From Peptococcaceae bacterium (GTDB lineage: Bacteria; Bacillota; Desulfotomaculia; Desulfotomaculales; Desulfocucumaceae), in NCBI GenBank assembly GCA_013336365.1, contig JAAXTT010000083.1, positions 1 to 6,414 of the forward strand: a stretch of 6,414 nt of DNA. Reading direction: 5' to 3'. This document shows, piece by piece, positions 1 through 5,754 of the stretch. The translations under genes were made by a program, and so were the position numbers. Position 1 is the first letter of the stretch. Every line of letters begins with the position of its first letter. Below the pieces are notes generated by a model. It was given only the letters and a program-made list of their open reading frames with translations, did no database searches and had not been told where the DNA came from.

Positions 1-452
1 TAATAACCTCATTGACGAAAGAAGCATTCCCCATAATTCGCTATCGCACAAGAGATATTACTGTTCTTACAGATGAGCCATGTGCCTGTGGTCGCAGTCA
101 TGTGCGAATGAAAAGAGTTACCGGTCGTACTGATGATATGCTGATAATCCGGGGTGTTAACGTTTTCCCCTCTCAGGTTGAAAGTGTTTTGCTTGAATTT
201 GGGGAAACAGAGCCACATTACTTGCTGGTGGTTGACAGAAAAGGCAATTTGGACAATTTGGAAATATGGGTAGAGCTTTCTGAACAATGGTTTAGTGACA
301 AGGTAAGTCAACTGGAGGATGTTGAGTATAGACTCAAGCATCGTGTTGCCAGTGTTTTGGGAATAACCGCCAGGATTAAGCTGGTTGAGCCAATGACTAT
401 TCCAAGAAGCCAAGGGAAAGCGCAAAGAATAATTGATCGTCGGGATATTTAA
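1..452 (+). CDS. Phenylacetate-CoA ligase family adenylating enzyme, C-terminal part (5' end outside window)
   Basis: The reading frame is open from the left edge (first full codon at position 3) to a TAA at 450-452, giving 149 residues of a protein that normally has about 430. The TTG at 12 is an internal leucine, not a start, because the family sequence continues upstream of it (ITSLTKEAF). Visible family motifs are the RYRTRD block, the hinge and C-terminal lid (GRTDDMLIIRGVNVFPSQVE), and the end IPRSQGKAQRIIDRR, which carries the lysine expected to act in adenylation. A CACGR motif precedes the hinge. Enzymes of this family activate aryl or other carboxylic acids with ATP and CoA in the cytoplasm. 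Paralogues next to an ACT-domain gene, as here, are often found with indolepyruvate ferredoxin oxidoreductase genes, so an arylacetate-CoA ligase (ADP- or AMP-forming not decidable here) in aromatic amino acid metabolism is likely. The exact substrate cannot be read from this fragment. Confidence 0.9.
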   Translation, partial: ITSLTKEAFPIIRYRTRDITVLTDEPCACGRSHVRMKRVTGRTDDMLIIRGVNVFPSQVESVLLEFGETEPHYLLVVDRKGNLDNLEIWVELSEQWFSDKVSQLEDVEYRLKHRVASVLGITARIKLVEPMTIPRSQGKAQRIIDRRDI

Positions 453-464
453 GGGGGGCTGATT

Positions 465-896
465 GTGAGGATTAAGCAGATTTCAGTTTTTTTGGAAAAC
501 AAGTCCGGTCGTTTAGCAAAGGTTTCACGTGTTTTAGCAGACCAAGGCATTAATACAAGGGCTTTATCTATTGCCGATACTACTGATTTCGGGATACTCC
601 GGCTTATAGTCAATGATCCTGATACTGCCTATAGGGTGCTTAAGGAATCAGGTTGTTCAGTTAATGTGACTGATGTTATAGCTGTGGAAATACCCGATGT
701 TCCGGGAGGCCTGGCCGGTCCTATGGAGGTTTTGAGAGATGCAGGAATTAATGTTGAATATATCTATGCTTTCCTTACAAGATCATCTCAGGCAGCCTTA
801 GTGGTTTTTAGGGTAGAACAGATTGACAATGCAGTTAATGCCTTGGAGAAAAATGGGATAAAGGTTTTAAAGGGCTCTGAGGTCTATGATCTGTAA
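465..896 (+). CDS. Tandem ACT-domain protein, probable amino-acid-responsive regulator
   Basis: A 143-residue protein with a GTG start at 465. The site AAGGGGG at 451-457 overlaps the TAA of the upstream ligase gene, so the two are almost certainly co-transcribed and perhaps translationally coupled. The protein is two ACT folds back to back. Residues 1-67 begin IKQISVFLENKSGRLAKVSRVLADQGIN, summarised here by its key ENKSGRL ligand-binding turn, and residues 70-138 repeat the pattern with the turn DVPGGLAGPMEVLRDAGINV. There is no catalytic or DNA-binding domain. ACT domains bind small ligands, usually amino acids, at subunit interfaces. Stand-alone tandem ACT proteins next to phenylacetate-CoA ligase genes recur in Clostridia and archaea. 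A regulatory or stabilising role for the neighbouring aromatic-acid enzyme is inferred; no function has been shown from this sequence. Confidence 0.85.
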   Translation: MRIKQISVFLENKSGRLAKVSRVLADQGINTRALSIADTTDFGILRLIVNDPDTAYRVLKESGCSVNVTDVIAVEIPDVPGGLAGPMEVLRDAGINVEYIYAFLTRSSQAALVVFRVEQIDNAVNALEKNGIKVLKGSEVYDL

Positions 897-915
897 ATAA
901 TATTTTGGTATATTG

Positions 916-945
916 ATATAGGGTGGGTAATTACCCGCCCTATAT
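916..945 (+). terminator. Strong palindromic hairpin between two (+) gene groups, possible terminator or operator
   Basis: Bases 916-928 pair with 933-945 around an AATT loop (929-932). The stem has 13 pairs, including two blocks of three G-C pairs. The only non-Watson-Crick pair is 924/937, which is a stable G-U in a (+) transcript but an A-C mismatch in a (-) transcript, so the structure favours (+) RNA. It lies 20 bases after the ACT gene stop and 87 bases before the cyclo-ligase start. The sequence that follows (TTGGTTAT) is not a proper U-run, so this is not a textbook intrinsic terminator. An operator for the downstream operon is the alternative. Confidence 0.6.
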
Positions 946-1018
946 TGGTTATAGATGAAGAATTGCCTTTTCTGTCGAAGATAAAACATTAGGCAACAAG
1001 AAGTGTTAATGTACTTGT

Positions 1019-1025
1019 GGGAGGG
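1019..1025 (+). promoter_or_regulatory. Ribosome binding site setting a TTG start for the cyclo-ligase
   Basis: GGGAGGG lies 7 bases before the TTG at 1033. The upstream in-frame candidates, GTG at 1003, ATG at 1009 and TTG at 1015, have no comparable purine-rich site at the right distance, and they would place this ribosome binding site inside the coding region. This site is the main reason for choosing the TTG start. Confidence 0.7.
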
Positions 1026-1032
1026 AATATAT

Positions 1033-1620
1033 TTGTGCATTAATAGAGAGGAAATAAGAAAACGCATTTTAACATTAAGATACAACTTATCTCCTCCTCT
1101 TATAGAAGAAAAGAGCGAGCTTATTTTTGATAAAATTCTGAATTCTCAAACATACAAAGGTGCCAAATCGTTAATGGTTTATATTGATTTCAAAAATGAA
1201 GTTAAAACAGAAGGATTAATCAACAGGGCACTTGATGATGGGAAAATAGTTTCAGTTCCAATAACTGATATAAAGGAAAGAAGGCTTACCCCTTCGAGGA
1301 TAATTGATTATGCAGATGATCTTGCTCCCGGAGTATGGGGAATTTCTGAGCCAAAGCCTGACAGAGTTAGGCCGGTTGATCCACGGGAGCTTGACCTGAT
1401 TATAGTTCCTGGGGTTTCTTTTGATATTAGAGGAAATAGGCTAGGCTATGGCGCAGGCTTTTATGATCGCTTTTTGCTGAGAACAAAATCAGAGGCCATG
1501 TTTGTTGCTGTATCTTTTGATATGCAGATAGTTGATAATATTTTTCCGGCTGAACACGATGTGCCGGTTCATTTTATAGTCACAGAAAAAAGAATTATTG
1601 GGAACAGCAGGGAATTATAG
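1033..1620 (+). CDS. 5-formyltetrahydrofolate cyclo-ligase (5,10-methenyl-THF synthetase)
   Basis: Converts 5-formyl-THF to 5,10-methenyl-THF with ATP in the cytoplasm, returning this storage or by-product folate to the one-carbon pool. From the TTG at 1033 the protein is 195 residues, the usual length for the family (about 180-200). The signature is clear: GVSFDIRGNRLGYGAGFYDR at about residues 127-146, containing the glycine-rich loop and the conserved YDR. The N-terminal INREEIRKRILTLR helix supplies basic residues of the ATP site, and the end (PAEHDVPVHFIVTE) matches the family C-terminus. It is the first gene of the second (+) group and lies 42 bases upstream of the NuoE-like gene without a terminator between them. 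Co-transcription with a formate dehydrogenase-type module is therefore likely and fits a shared C1 theme. An upstream start at 1003 or 1009 is possible but less well supported. Known symbols in other organisms are fau, ygfA and MTHFS. Confidence 0.92.
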   Translation: MCINREEIRKRILTLRYNLSPPLIEEKSELIFDKILNSQTYKGAKSLMVYIDFKNEVKTEGLINRALDDGKIVSVPITDIKERRLTPSRIIDYADDLAPGVWGISEPKPDRVRPVDPRELDLIIVPGVSFDIRGNRLGYGAGFYDRFLLRTKSEAMFVAVSFDMQIVDNIFPAEHDVPVHFIVTEKRIIGNSREL

Positions 1621-1646
1621 GTATTGGATATATTCCTTACATCAAG

Positions 1647-1653
1647 AAGGAGG
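1647..1653 (+). promoter_or_regulatory. Ribosome binding site setting the ATG start of the NuoE-like gene
   Basis: AAGGAGG, a full match to the anti-Shine-Dalgarno core, lies 9 bases before the ATG at 1663. The open frame extends upstream to a TTG at 1624, but that codon has no ribosome binding site and the added 13 residues do not resemble the family. Confidence 0.85.
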
Positions 1654-1662
1654 TATTTTTCA

Positions 1663-2148
1663 ATGTCATGCAACTGTGGGGAAAGTAAATCACTGGAGCT
1701 GCAGGAGTCTTTTCAGGAACTATTGAAAAAATATAAAGGGACAAGGGGCGCATTAATTCCCTTGCTTCAGGAAGCCCAGGAAATATACGGTTATTTGCCT
1801 AAAGAAGCTATGCAGCAGATCTCTGGAACGCTCAATATCCCCTTTAGTAAAACCTATGGAGTTGTTACCTTTTATTCTCAATTCCATTTAAAACCCAGAG
1901 GCAGAAATATAATCAGAGTTTGTCAGGGAACTGCCTGTCATGTCAGAGGGGCTACCAAGGTTTTTGATGCAGTTTCTAAAAAAATCCAGGTGGCTAAAAA
2001 CGAGACTACCAAGGATCTTCGCTACACCTTGGAAACAGTGGCTTGTCTTGGGGCATGTGGTCTTGCTCCGGTGATGATGGTCAATGAGGATACTCACGGT
2101 CGCCTAACTGCGGATAAAGCAGGTGGAATTATTGAGAGGTATGAATAG
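1663..2148 (+). CDS. NuoE-like [2Fe-2S] subunit of an NADH-linked oxidoreductase (formate dehydrogenase/hydrogenase gamma-type)
   Basis: A 161-residue thioredoxin-fold [2Fe-2S] protein, the size of NuoE, HydC or HndA subunits. A helical N-terminal domain (residues 10-60, with GALIPLLQEAQEIYGYLP) is followed by the cluster domain. The four ligands are C87 and C92 (VCQGTACHVRG, a C-x4-C pair) and C128 and C132 (ACLGACGLAP, a C-x3-C pair). The family role is to pair with the NuoF flavoprotein and carry a cluster close to the FMN. It may be important for flavin-based electron bifurcation in hydrogenase and formate dehydrogenase complexes of anaerobes. The NuoF-like gene starts 17 bases downstream and its ribosome binding site overlaps this stop codon. 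A short N-terminal MSCNCG adds two extra cysteines (C3, C5) that are not standard ligands. The cellular location is expected to be the cytoplasm. No membrane subunits of complex I are present, which argues against a true NADH:quinone oxidoreductase. Confidence 0.9.
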   Translation: MSCNCGESKSLELQESFQELLKKYKGTRGALIPLLQEAQEIYGYLPKEAMQQISGTLNIPFSKTYGVVTFYSQFHLKPRGRNIIRVCQGTACHVRGATKVFDAVSKKIQVAKNETTKDLRYTLETVACLGACGLAPVMMVNEDTHGRLTADKAGGIIERYE

Positions 2149-2165
2149 GAGGAGGGTATCGCTTT

Positions 2166-4118
2166 ATGAAAGATTTGATGGATAAATGTTGCAGCAAATG
2201 CTTTCATACTTCAGAAAAGCCATGCAGAGATTATCTTGCCTGCAGGCTGGAAGGACCTTTGTGTCATCAAGATGAGACTTGTAGTAGAAAACGCCGGGAT
2301 TTTATAAATTCAATAATAATCCCTCAGGAAAGCAAAAAGCGAGAGATATTAATTTGTGCCGGTACCGGTTGCGCATCCTCAGGGGCACTAGGGCTATTGG
2401 CTAAGATTAGTGAGGAGCTGGAGACACGGGGACTCAGTGATAGTGTTGGGGTGAAAATTACAGGCTGTCATGGTTTCTGTGAGCAGGGACCATTGATGAT
2501 TATCGAGCCCTCGAAGACCTTTTATACCCAGGTTCAAGAGGAGGATGTGGCAGAAATTGTCGAAAAGGATCTGCTTGGTGGTGAGCTGGCTGAACATCTG
2601 TTATATCAGGACCCAATCACCGGGGAGAGAGCTGCCACCTATGAACAGGTACCTTTTTATGCTCGGCAGAAAAGGTTGGTTCTACATAACTGTGGGCACA
2701 TAAACCCTGAGGAGATTTCTGATTATATTGCCAATAAGGGCTATTTAGGAGTTAGTAAGGCTGTTTTTGAGCTGACTCCTGAGCAGATTATAGAGGATGT
2801 AAAGCTTTCGGGATTAAGAGGTCGAGGCGGCGCAGGATTTCCTACCGGCTTAAAATGGGGATTTGTTCATCAGGCCCAGGGAGATAAAAAATATGTAGTT
2901 TGCAATGCCGATGAGGGTGATCCGGGAGCCTTTATGGACCGTAGTGTGTTGGAGGGTGATCCTCATGCAGTCCTTGAGGGTATGATGATCTGTGGCTATG
3001 CTGTGGGGGCTGACGAAGGATATATTTATGTGCGGGCGGAATATCCTCTTGCTATTAAGCGACTTAAAATTGCCATTGAACAAGCAGAAAAATATGGAAT
3101 ATTGGGAAATAATATAATGGACAGTGGCTTTAATTTCAGTATTAAAATAAAAGCGGGTGCAGGTGCATTTGTCTGCGGAGAAGAAACTGCCTTGCTAACC
3201 TCAATAGAGGGAAATCGTGGCATGCCGCGAGTAAGACCTCCTTTTCCGGCGCAAAGCGGATTGTGGGGCAAGCCAACCTGCCTTAACAATGTGGAAACCT
3301 TTGCTAATATCCCACAAATCATTCGTAATGGCGGTTCCTGGTATTCTTCAATAGGAACTGAAAATAGTAAGGGGACTAAGATATTTGCCCTAACCGGCAA
3401 CGTGAATAATACCGGTCTGGTGGAGGTCCCTATGGGTATCAGCATGAGGGATATTATCTTTAGTATTGGCGGGGGAATAAAGAATGGCAAAAAGTTTAAG
3501 GCAGTACAGATAGGTGGTCCATCAGGAGGATGCCTTCCCGAGGAAATGCTTGATCTTAGTGTCGATTATGATTCTCTTAACTCTGCTGGGGCTATGATGG
3601 GTTCAGGTGGTTTGGTGGTTATGGATGAAACTACCTGTATGGTTGATGTTGCCCGCTATTTTTTAAGCTTTACCCAGTCTGAATCCTGCGGCAAGTGTAC
3701 ACCCTGCCGGGAAGGAACTACAAGGATGCTGGAAATACTGACCAGGATTTGTGACGGTCAGGGTAAGATGGAGGATATAGACACCTTGGAGCGTTTGGCA
3801 AGGGTGGTGCGGAGCACGTCTCTTTGTGGACTTGGGCAGACCTGTCCGAATCCAATAATATCGACTATGAGATTTTTTAAGGATGAATATATTTCCCACA
3901 TTCGTGACAGGCATTGCCCGGCAGGTGCATGCAAGGCACTGCTTGAGTACCGGATTATTTCTGAAAAATGCAGAGGTTGCGGTATGTGCATAAAAGTTTG
4001 TCCTGCAGAAGCCATTAGTGGTGAGAAAAAACAACCTCATGTTATTGATCCTGCAAAATGTATAAAATGTGGCAGTTGTAAAGAAGTTTGTAAATTTGAT
4101 TCTATTGTCATTGCCTGA
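2166..4118 (+). CDS. NuoF-like NADH/FMN flavoprotein with added [2Fe-2S] and 2x[4Fe-4S] domains and a Cys-rich N-terminus
   Basis: A 650-residue subunit that would exchange electrons between NAD(H), FMN and a cluster chain. The ATG at 2166 follows AGGAGGAGGG (2147-2156), which overlaps the previous stop. Domains in order are as follows. Residues 8-39 are a segment with seven cysteines (8, 9, 12, 20, 26, 33, 39). Residues 60-135 are a thioredoxin-like [2Fe-2S] domain with C64, C69, C101 and C105. Residues 180-500 are the NuoF core with GLRGRGGAGFPTGLKW (217-232, FMN/NADH), CNADEGDPGAFMDR (246-259) and GPSGGC (451-456). Residues 500-580 are the [4Fe-4S] domain with SCGKCTPCREGT (C508, C511, C514) and C554. 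Residues 600-645 hold two ferredoxin-type [4Fe-4S] motifs (C602/605/608/612 and C632/635/638/642). This architecture is that of HydB/HndC and formate dehydrogenase beta subunits of anaerobes, longer than complex I NuoF (about 445 residues). Cytoplasmic, with the NuoE-like and FdhA-like neighbours as partners. Which catalytic enzyme it serves is inferred from fdhD and mobA nearby. Confidence 0.93.
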   Translation: MKDLMDKCCSKCFHTSEKPCRDYLACRLEGPLCHQDETCSRKRRDFINSIIIPQESKKREILICAGTGCASSGALGLLAKISEELETRGLSDSVGVKITGCHGFCEQGPLMIIEPSKTFYTQVQEEDVAEIVEKDLLGGELAEHLLYQDPITGERAATYEQVPFYARQKRLVLHNCGHINPEEISDYIANKGYLGVSKAVFELTPEQIIEDVKLSGLRGRGGAGFPTGLKWGFVHQAQGDKKYVVCNADEGDPGAFMDRSVLEGDPHAVLEGMMICGYAVGADEGYIYVRAEYPLAIKRLKIAIEQAEKYGILGNNIMDSGFNFSIKIKAGAGAFVCGEETALLTSIEGNRGMPRVRPPFPAQSGLWGKPTCLNNVETFANIPQIIRNGGSWYSSIGTENSKGTKIFALTGNVNNTGLVEVPMGISMRDIIFSIGGGIKNGKKFKAVQIGGPSGGCLPEEMLDLSVDYDSLNSAGAMMGSGGLVVMDETTCMVDVARYFLSFTQSESCGKCTPCREGTTRMLEILTRICDGQGKMEDIDTLERLARVVRSTSLCGLGQTCPNPIISTMRFFKDEYISHIRDRHCPAGACKALLEYRIISEKCRGCGMCIKVCPAEAISGEKKQPHVIDPAKCIKCGSCKEVCKFDSIVIA

Positions 4119-4133
4119 TTCAAAGGGGGTAAA

Positions 4134-5078
4134 ATGGTGGCTAACCTGATTAATCTGACCATAAATAATAAAAGGATTTCAGTTCCAAAAGGCACTACAG
4201 TTCAAAAGGCAGCAGGCATGGCAGGTTATTTTATTCCGGTGTTCTGTTATGACCCTGAGCTTTCTGTTTATGGGGCTTGCAGAATTTGTGTGGTTGAAAT
4301 AATAGGTATGCGCAACCTTGCGGCTTCCTGTGTAACTGAAGCTGTGGAGGGCATGGAGGTTTTAACTGATTCAGAAACTGTTTTGGAAGCAAGGAGAACC
4401 ATATTAGAGCTGATATTGGCAAATCACCCTATGGATTGTCTGACCTGTGATAAAACAGGGGACTGTCGTCTCCAGGATTATTGCTTCCGCTATGGAGTTA
4501 AGGGTGTCGATTTTTCAGGACAGAAAGCAAATTATCTAATTGAAGAGGATAACCCTTATATTATCAGGGATATGAATAAATGTATTTTATGTGGCAAGTG
4601 TGTTCGCACCTGCAGTCAGATTAGAGAGAGATCAGTTATTGATTTTATTAACCGGGGTTTTGCTACAAAGGTGGCTCCTGCAATGGACACATCTCTGGGC
4701 GGTTCAGATTGTGTTTATTGCAATCGCTGTGTCAGTGTATGTCCGGTAGGTGCCTTGATGTCAAAACCAATGGCAGGAAAGGCAAGGGTCTGGGAGATCA
4801 AGAAAGAGACAGTTGTTTGCAGCTTTTGTGAAAGTGGTTGCACCTTCCAGCTTAATAAAAAAAATAACAAGGTTATAGGCGTCAGTGCCGGCACTTCAGG
4901 GACAGGAAGGCCCTTGTGTCTGAAGGGTCGTTTAGGTATGGAGCTGCTGTATTGTGAACAGCCGGAAACTCCCCAAATTAAAAAGGGAGAGGGCTTTGAA
5001 GAGGCTTCCTGGGAGGAAGCACTGGGTTTGAAAGGTTTGCTGGACAAGATAAAGACACTGGAGGATAAACAGTCTTGA
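4134..5078 (+). CDS. NuoG/FdhA-type Fe-S subunit lacking the molybdopterin catalytic domain (short or truncated formate dehydrogenase alpha-like protein)
   Basis: A 314-residue protein starting 15 bases after the NuoF-like stop, with the site AAAGGGGG at 4122-4129 (the adjacent GTG at 4137 is an alternative start). All N-terminal Fe-S domains of a clostridial NAD-linked formate dehydrogenase alpha subunit are present. The plant-type [2Fe-2S] has C38, C49, C52 and C66. The His-Cys [4Fe-4S] has H98, C102, C105 and C111. Two ferredoxin-type [4Fe-4S] clusters have C150/153/156/160 and C193/196/199/203. The molybdopterin-domain [4Fe-4S] has C229, C232, C236 and C262. The sequence then reads through a typical SWEEAL block at 292-297 and ends at TGA 5076-5078. 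Full-length FdhA proteins run to about 900 residues, so the bis-MGD and formate-binding domain, including the catalytic Sec/Cys, is absent. As read, it could relay electrons but not oxidise formate or reduce CO2. It may be a split-subunit form or a deletion product. The Fe-S assignment is secure; the functional state is not. Confidence 0.85.
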   Translation: MVANLINLTINNKRISVPKGTTVQKAAGMAGYFIPVFCYDPELSVYGACRICVVEIIGMRNLAASCVTEAVEGMEVLTDSETVLEARRTILELILANHPMDCLTCDKTGDCRLQDYCFRYGVKGVDFSGQKANYLIEEDNPYIIRDMNKCILCGKCVRTCSQIRERSVIDFINRGFATKVAPAMDTSLGGSDCVYCNRCVSVCPVGALMSKPMAGKARVWEIKKETVVCSFCESGCTFQLNKKNNKVIGVSAGTSGTGRPLCLKGRLGMELLYCEQPETPQIKKGEGFEEASWEEALGLKGLLDKIKTLEDKQS

Positions 5079-5114
5079 GCCTTTGATTTGTTGTAATCCA
5101 ATAAATCTTTATCC
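5079..5114. other. Convergent junction between the FdhA-like gene and mobA
   Basis: Only 36 bases separate two convergent stop codons. The gap is AT-rich and contains no strong GC hairpin with a T-run on either strand. GGATAAA (5063-5069) and TTTATCC (5108-5114) could pair over a 38-base loop, which is weak. Transcripts of the two units probably overlap at their 3' ends. No remnant of an FdhA catalytic domain was found here in any (+) frame. Confidence 0.55.
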
Positions 5115-5702
5115 TTACTTAATCTCCAGCCTCTTAGCCAGATGATAGTCATAGGGATTATTGATGTTCATGATTTTTCTGTCAAAAAAGGGTATTTCTT
5201 GAGGATGGAAGACAATCGGCTTCCATCTTACCTGCTTTAGAGTAGCCGTAACACTGTAATTGCCAGTGATAATGGATTTTTCGGCTGCAGGAATGAAGTT
5301 TTTGCTATAAAGTGAAAAAAGGGGTTCCAAGCATTCACGGTGTTTCATTACTGCAGCATCAAAGCCATTGGCTTCTCGGATTATTCTGGCAATGATATTT
5401 TCCTCAATAAATGGCATGTCACATGCGGTTACAAAGCTATATTGAGTTTTAGCAGCAGACAGGCAGGTATATATGCCTGCCAGAGGGCCGCAATTGGCAT
5501 GGATATCCTCTATTACCGGATAACCCAGGGTATTAAGCTGTTCGTCCTGGCTATTACCGGAAATTATTATCTCCCGGCAGACTAAGGAAAGGACCTTGGC
5601 GACTTTTTCAATTAACCGGAGACCACCTAGGTCCAAAAAGGCTTTGTCACATCCCATTCGGGTGCTTTTCCCGCCGGCGAGAATTATTCCTGTAATTTCC
5701 AT
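5115..5702 (-). CDS. mobA: Molybdenum cofactor guanylyltransferase MobA
   Basis: Transfers GMP from GTP to molybdopterin cofactor, forming the guanine dinucleotide form used by formate dehydrogenases and other DMSO-reductase-family enzymes. The protein is 195 residues from the ATG at 5702, the usual MobA length. It begins MEITGIILAGGKSTRMGCDK, with the LAGGxSxRMGxDK nucleotide-binding loop at 8-20. Then come CGPLAGI at 71-77, TACDMP at 92-97 with the metal-binding aspartate D95, and NINNPYDY at 179-186. AAGGAG on the minus strand (5710-5715) is 7 bases from this ATG. The frame extends ten codons further upstream but without a ribosome binding site or family similarity. It converges on the FdhA-like gene with only 36 bases between the two stops, and it lies 52 bases downstream of fdhD, probably in one fdhD-mobA transcript. 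A tungsten cofactor is equally possible as the product. Confidence 0.93.
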   Translation of the reverse strand: MEITGIILAGGKSTRMGCDKAFLDLGGLRLIEKVAKVLSLVCREIIISGNSQDEQLNTLGYPVIEDIHANCGPLAGIYTCLSAAKTQYSFVTACDMPFIEENIIARIIREANGFDAAVMKHRECLEPLFSLYSKNFIPAAEKSIITGNYSVTATLKQVRWKPIVFHPQEIPFFDRKIMNINNPYDYHLAKRLEIK

Positions 5703-5709
5703 GAAAATA

Positions 5710-5715
5710 CTCCTT
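5710..5715 (-). promoter_or_regulatory. Ribosome binding site of mobA
   Basis: The plus strand CTCCTT reads AAGGAG on the minus strand, 7 bases before the ATG at 5702-5700. It fixes the mobA start in preference to in-frame candidates further upstream. Confidence 0.8.
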
Positions 5716-5754
5716 ATCAAGGACAATGGCATTTTTGTTATTAGTAAGGATAGG

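Larger units (their letters stand above)
897..1032. other. Intergenic gap with hairpin, no convincing promoter
   Basis: This 136-base gap is the only sizeable space between (+) genes and probably contains the promoter of the downstream group. I could not find a -35/-10 pair with good matches and 16-18 base spacing. A TTGATA at 913-918 has no suitable -10. TTGCCT (963-968) and AGGCAA (991-996) form only a weak 6-bp inverted repeat. The hairpin at 916-945 is the one clear structure. Confidence 0.5.

Noticed and set aside
12..14. TTG as the start of the ligase gene, making a 146-residue protein
   Set aside because: The sequence around it is interior family sequence and no ribosome binding site precedes it. 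The gene is cut by the left edge.
963..996. TTGCCT/AGGCAA inverted repeat as an operator or hairpin
   Set aside because: Six pairs over a 22-base loop are expected by chance at this length.
1624..1662. Upstream TTG start for the NuoE-like gene
   Set aside because: AAGGAGG at 1647-1653 is correctly spaced for the ATG at 1663 and would otherwise lie inside the coding region.
5076..5078. TGA stop of the FdhA-like gene read as selenocysteine, since many formate dehydrogenases use Sec
   Set aside because: Read-through gives only five more codons before a TAA. The position is also too close to the fourth cluster cysteine for the catalytic Sec (roughly 100 residues after it in E. coli FdhF), and the flanking residues do not match the Sec site.
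1663..5078. True complex I (nuoEFG of a respiratory NADH:quinone oxidoreductase)
   Set aside because: The NuoF-like protein has added [2Fe-2S] and ferredoxin domains typical of soluble hydrogenase or formate dehydrogenase modules, no membrane-subunit genes are present, and fdhD and mobA lie next door.
5063..5114. Bidirectional terminator formed by GGATAAA and TTTATCC across the convergent junction
   Set aside because: The stem is only 7 bp, AT-rich, with a 38-base loop and no clean T-run.
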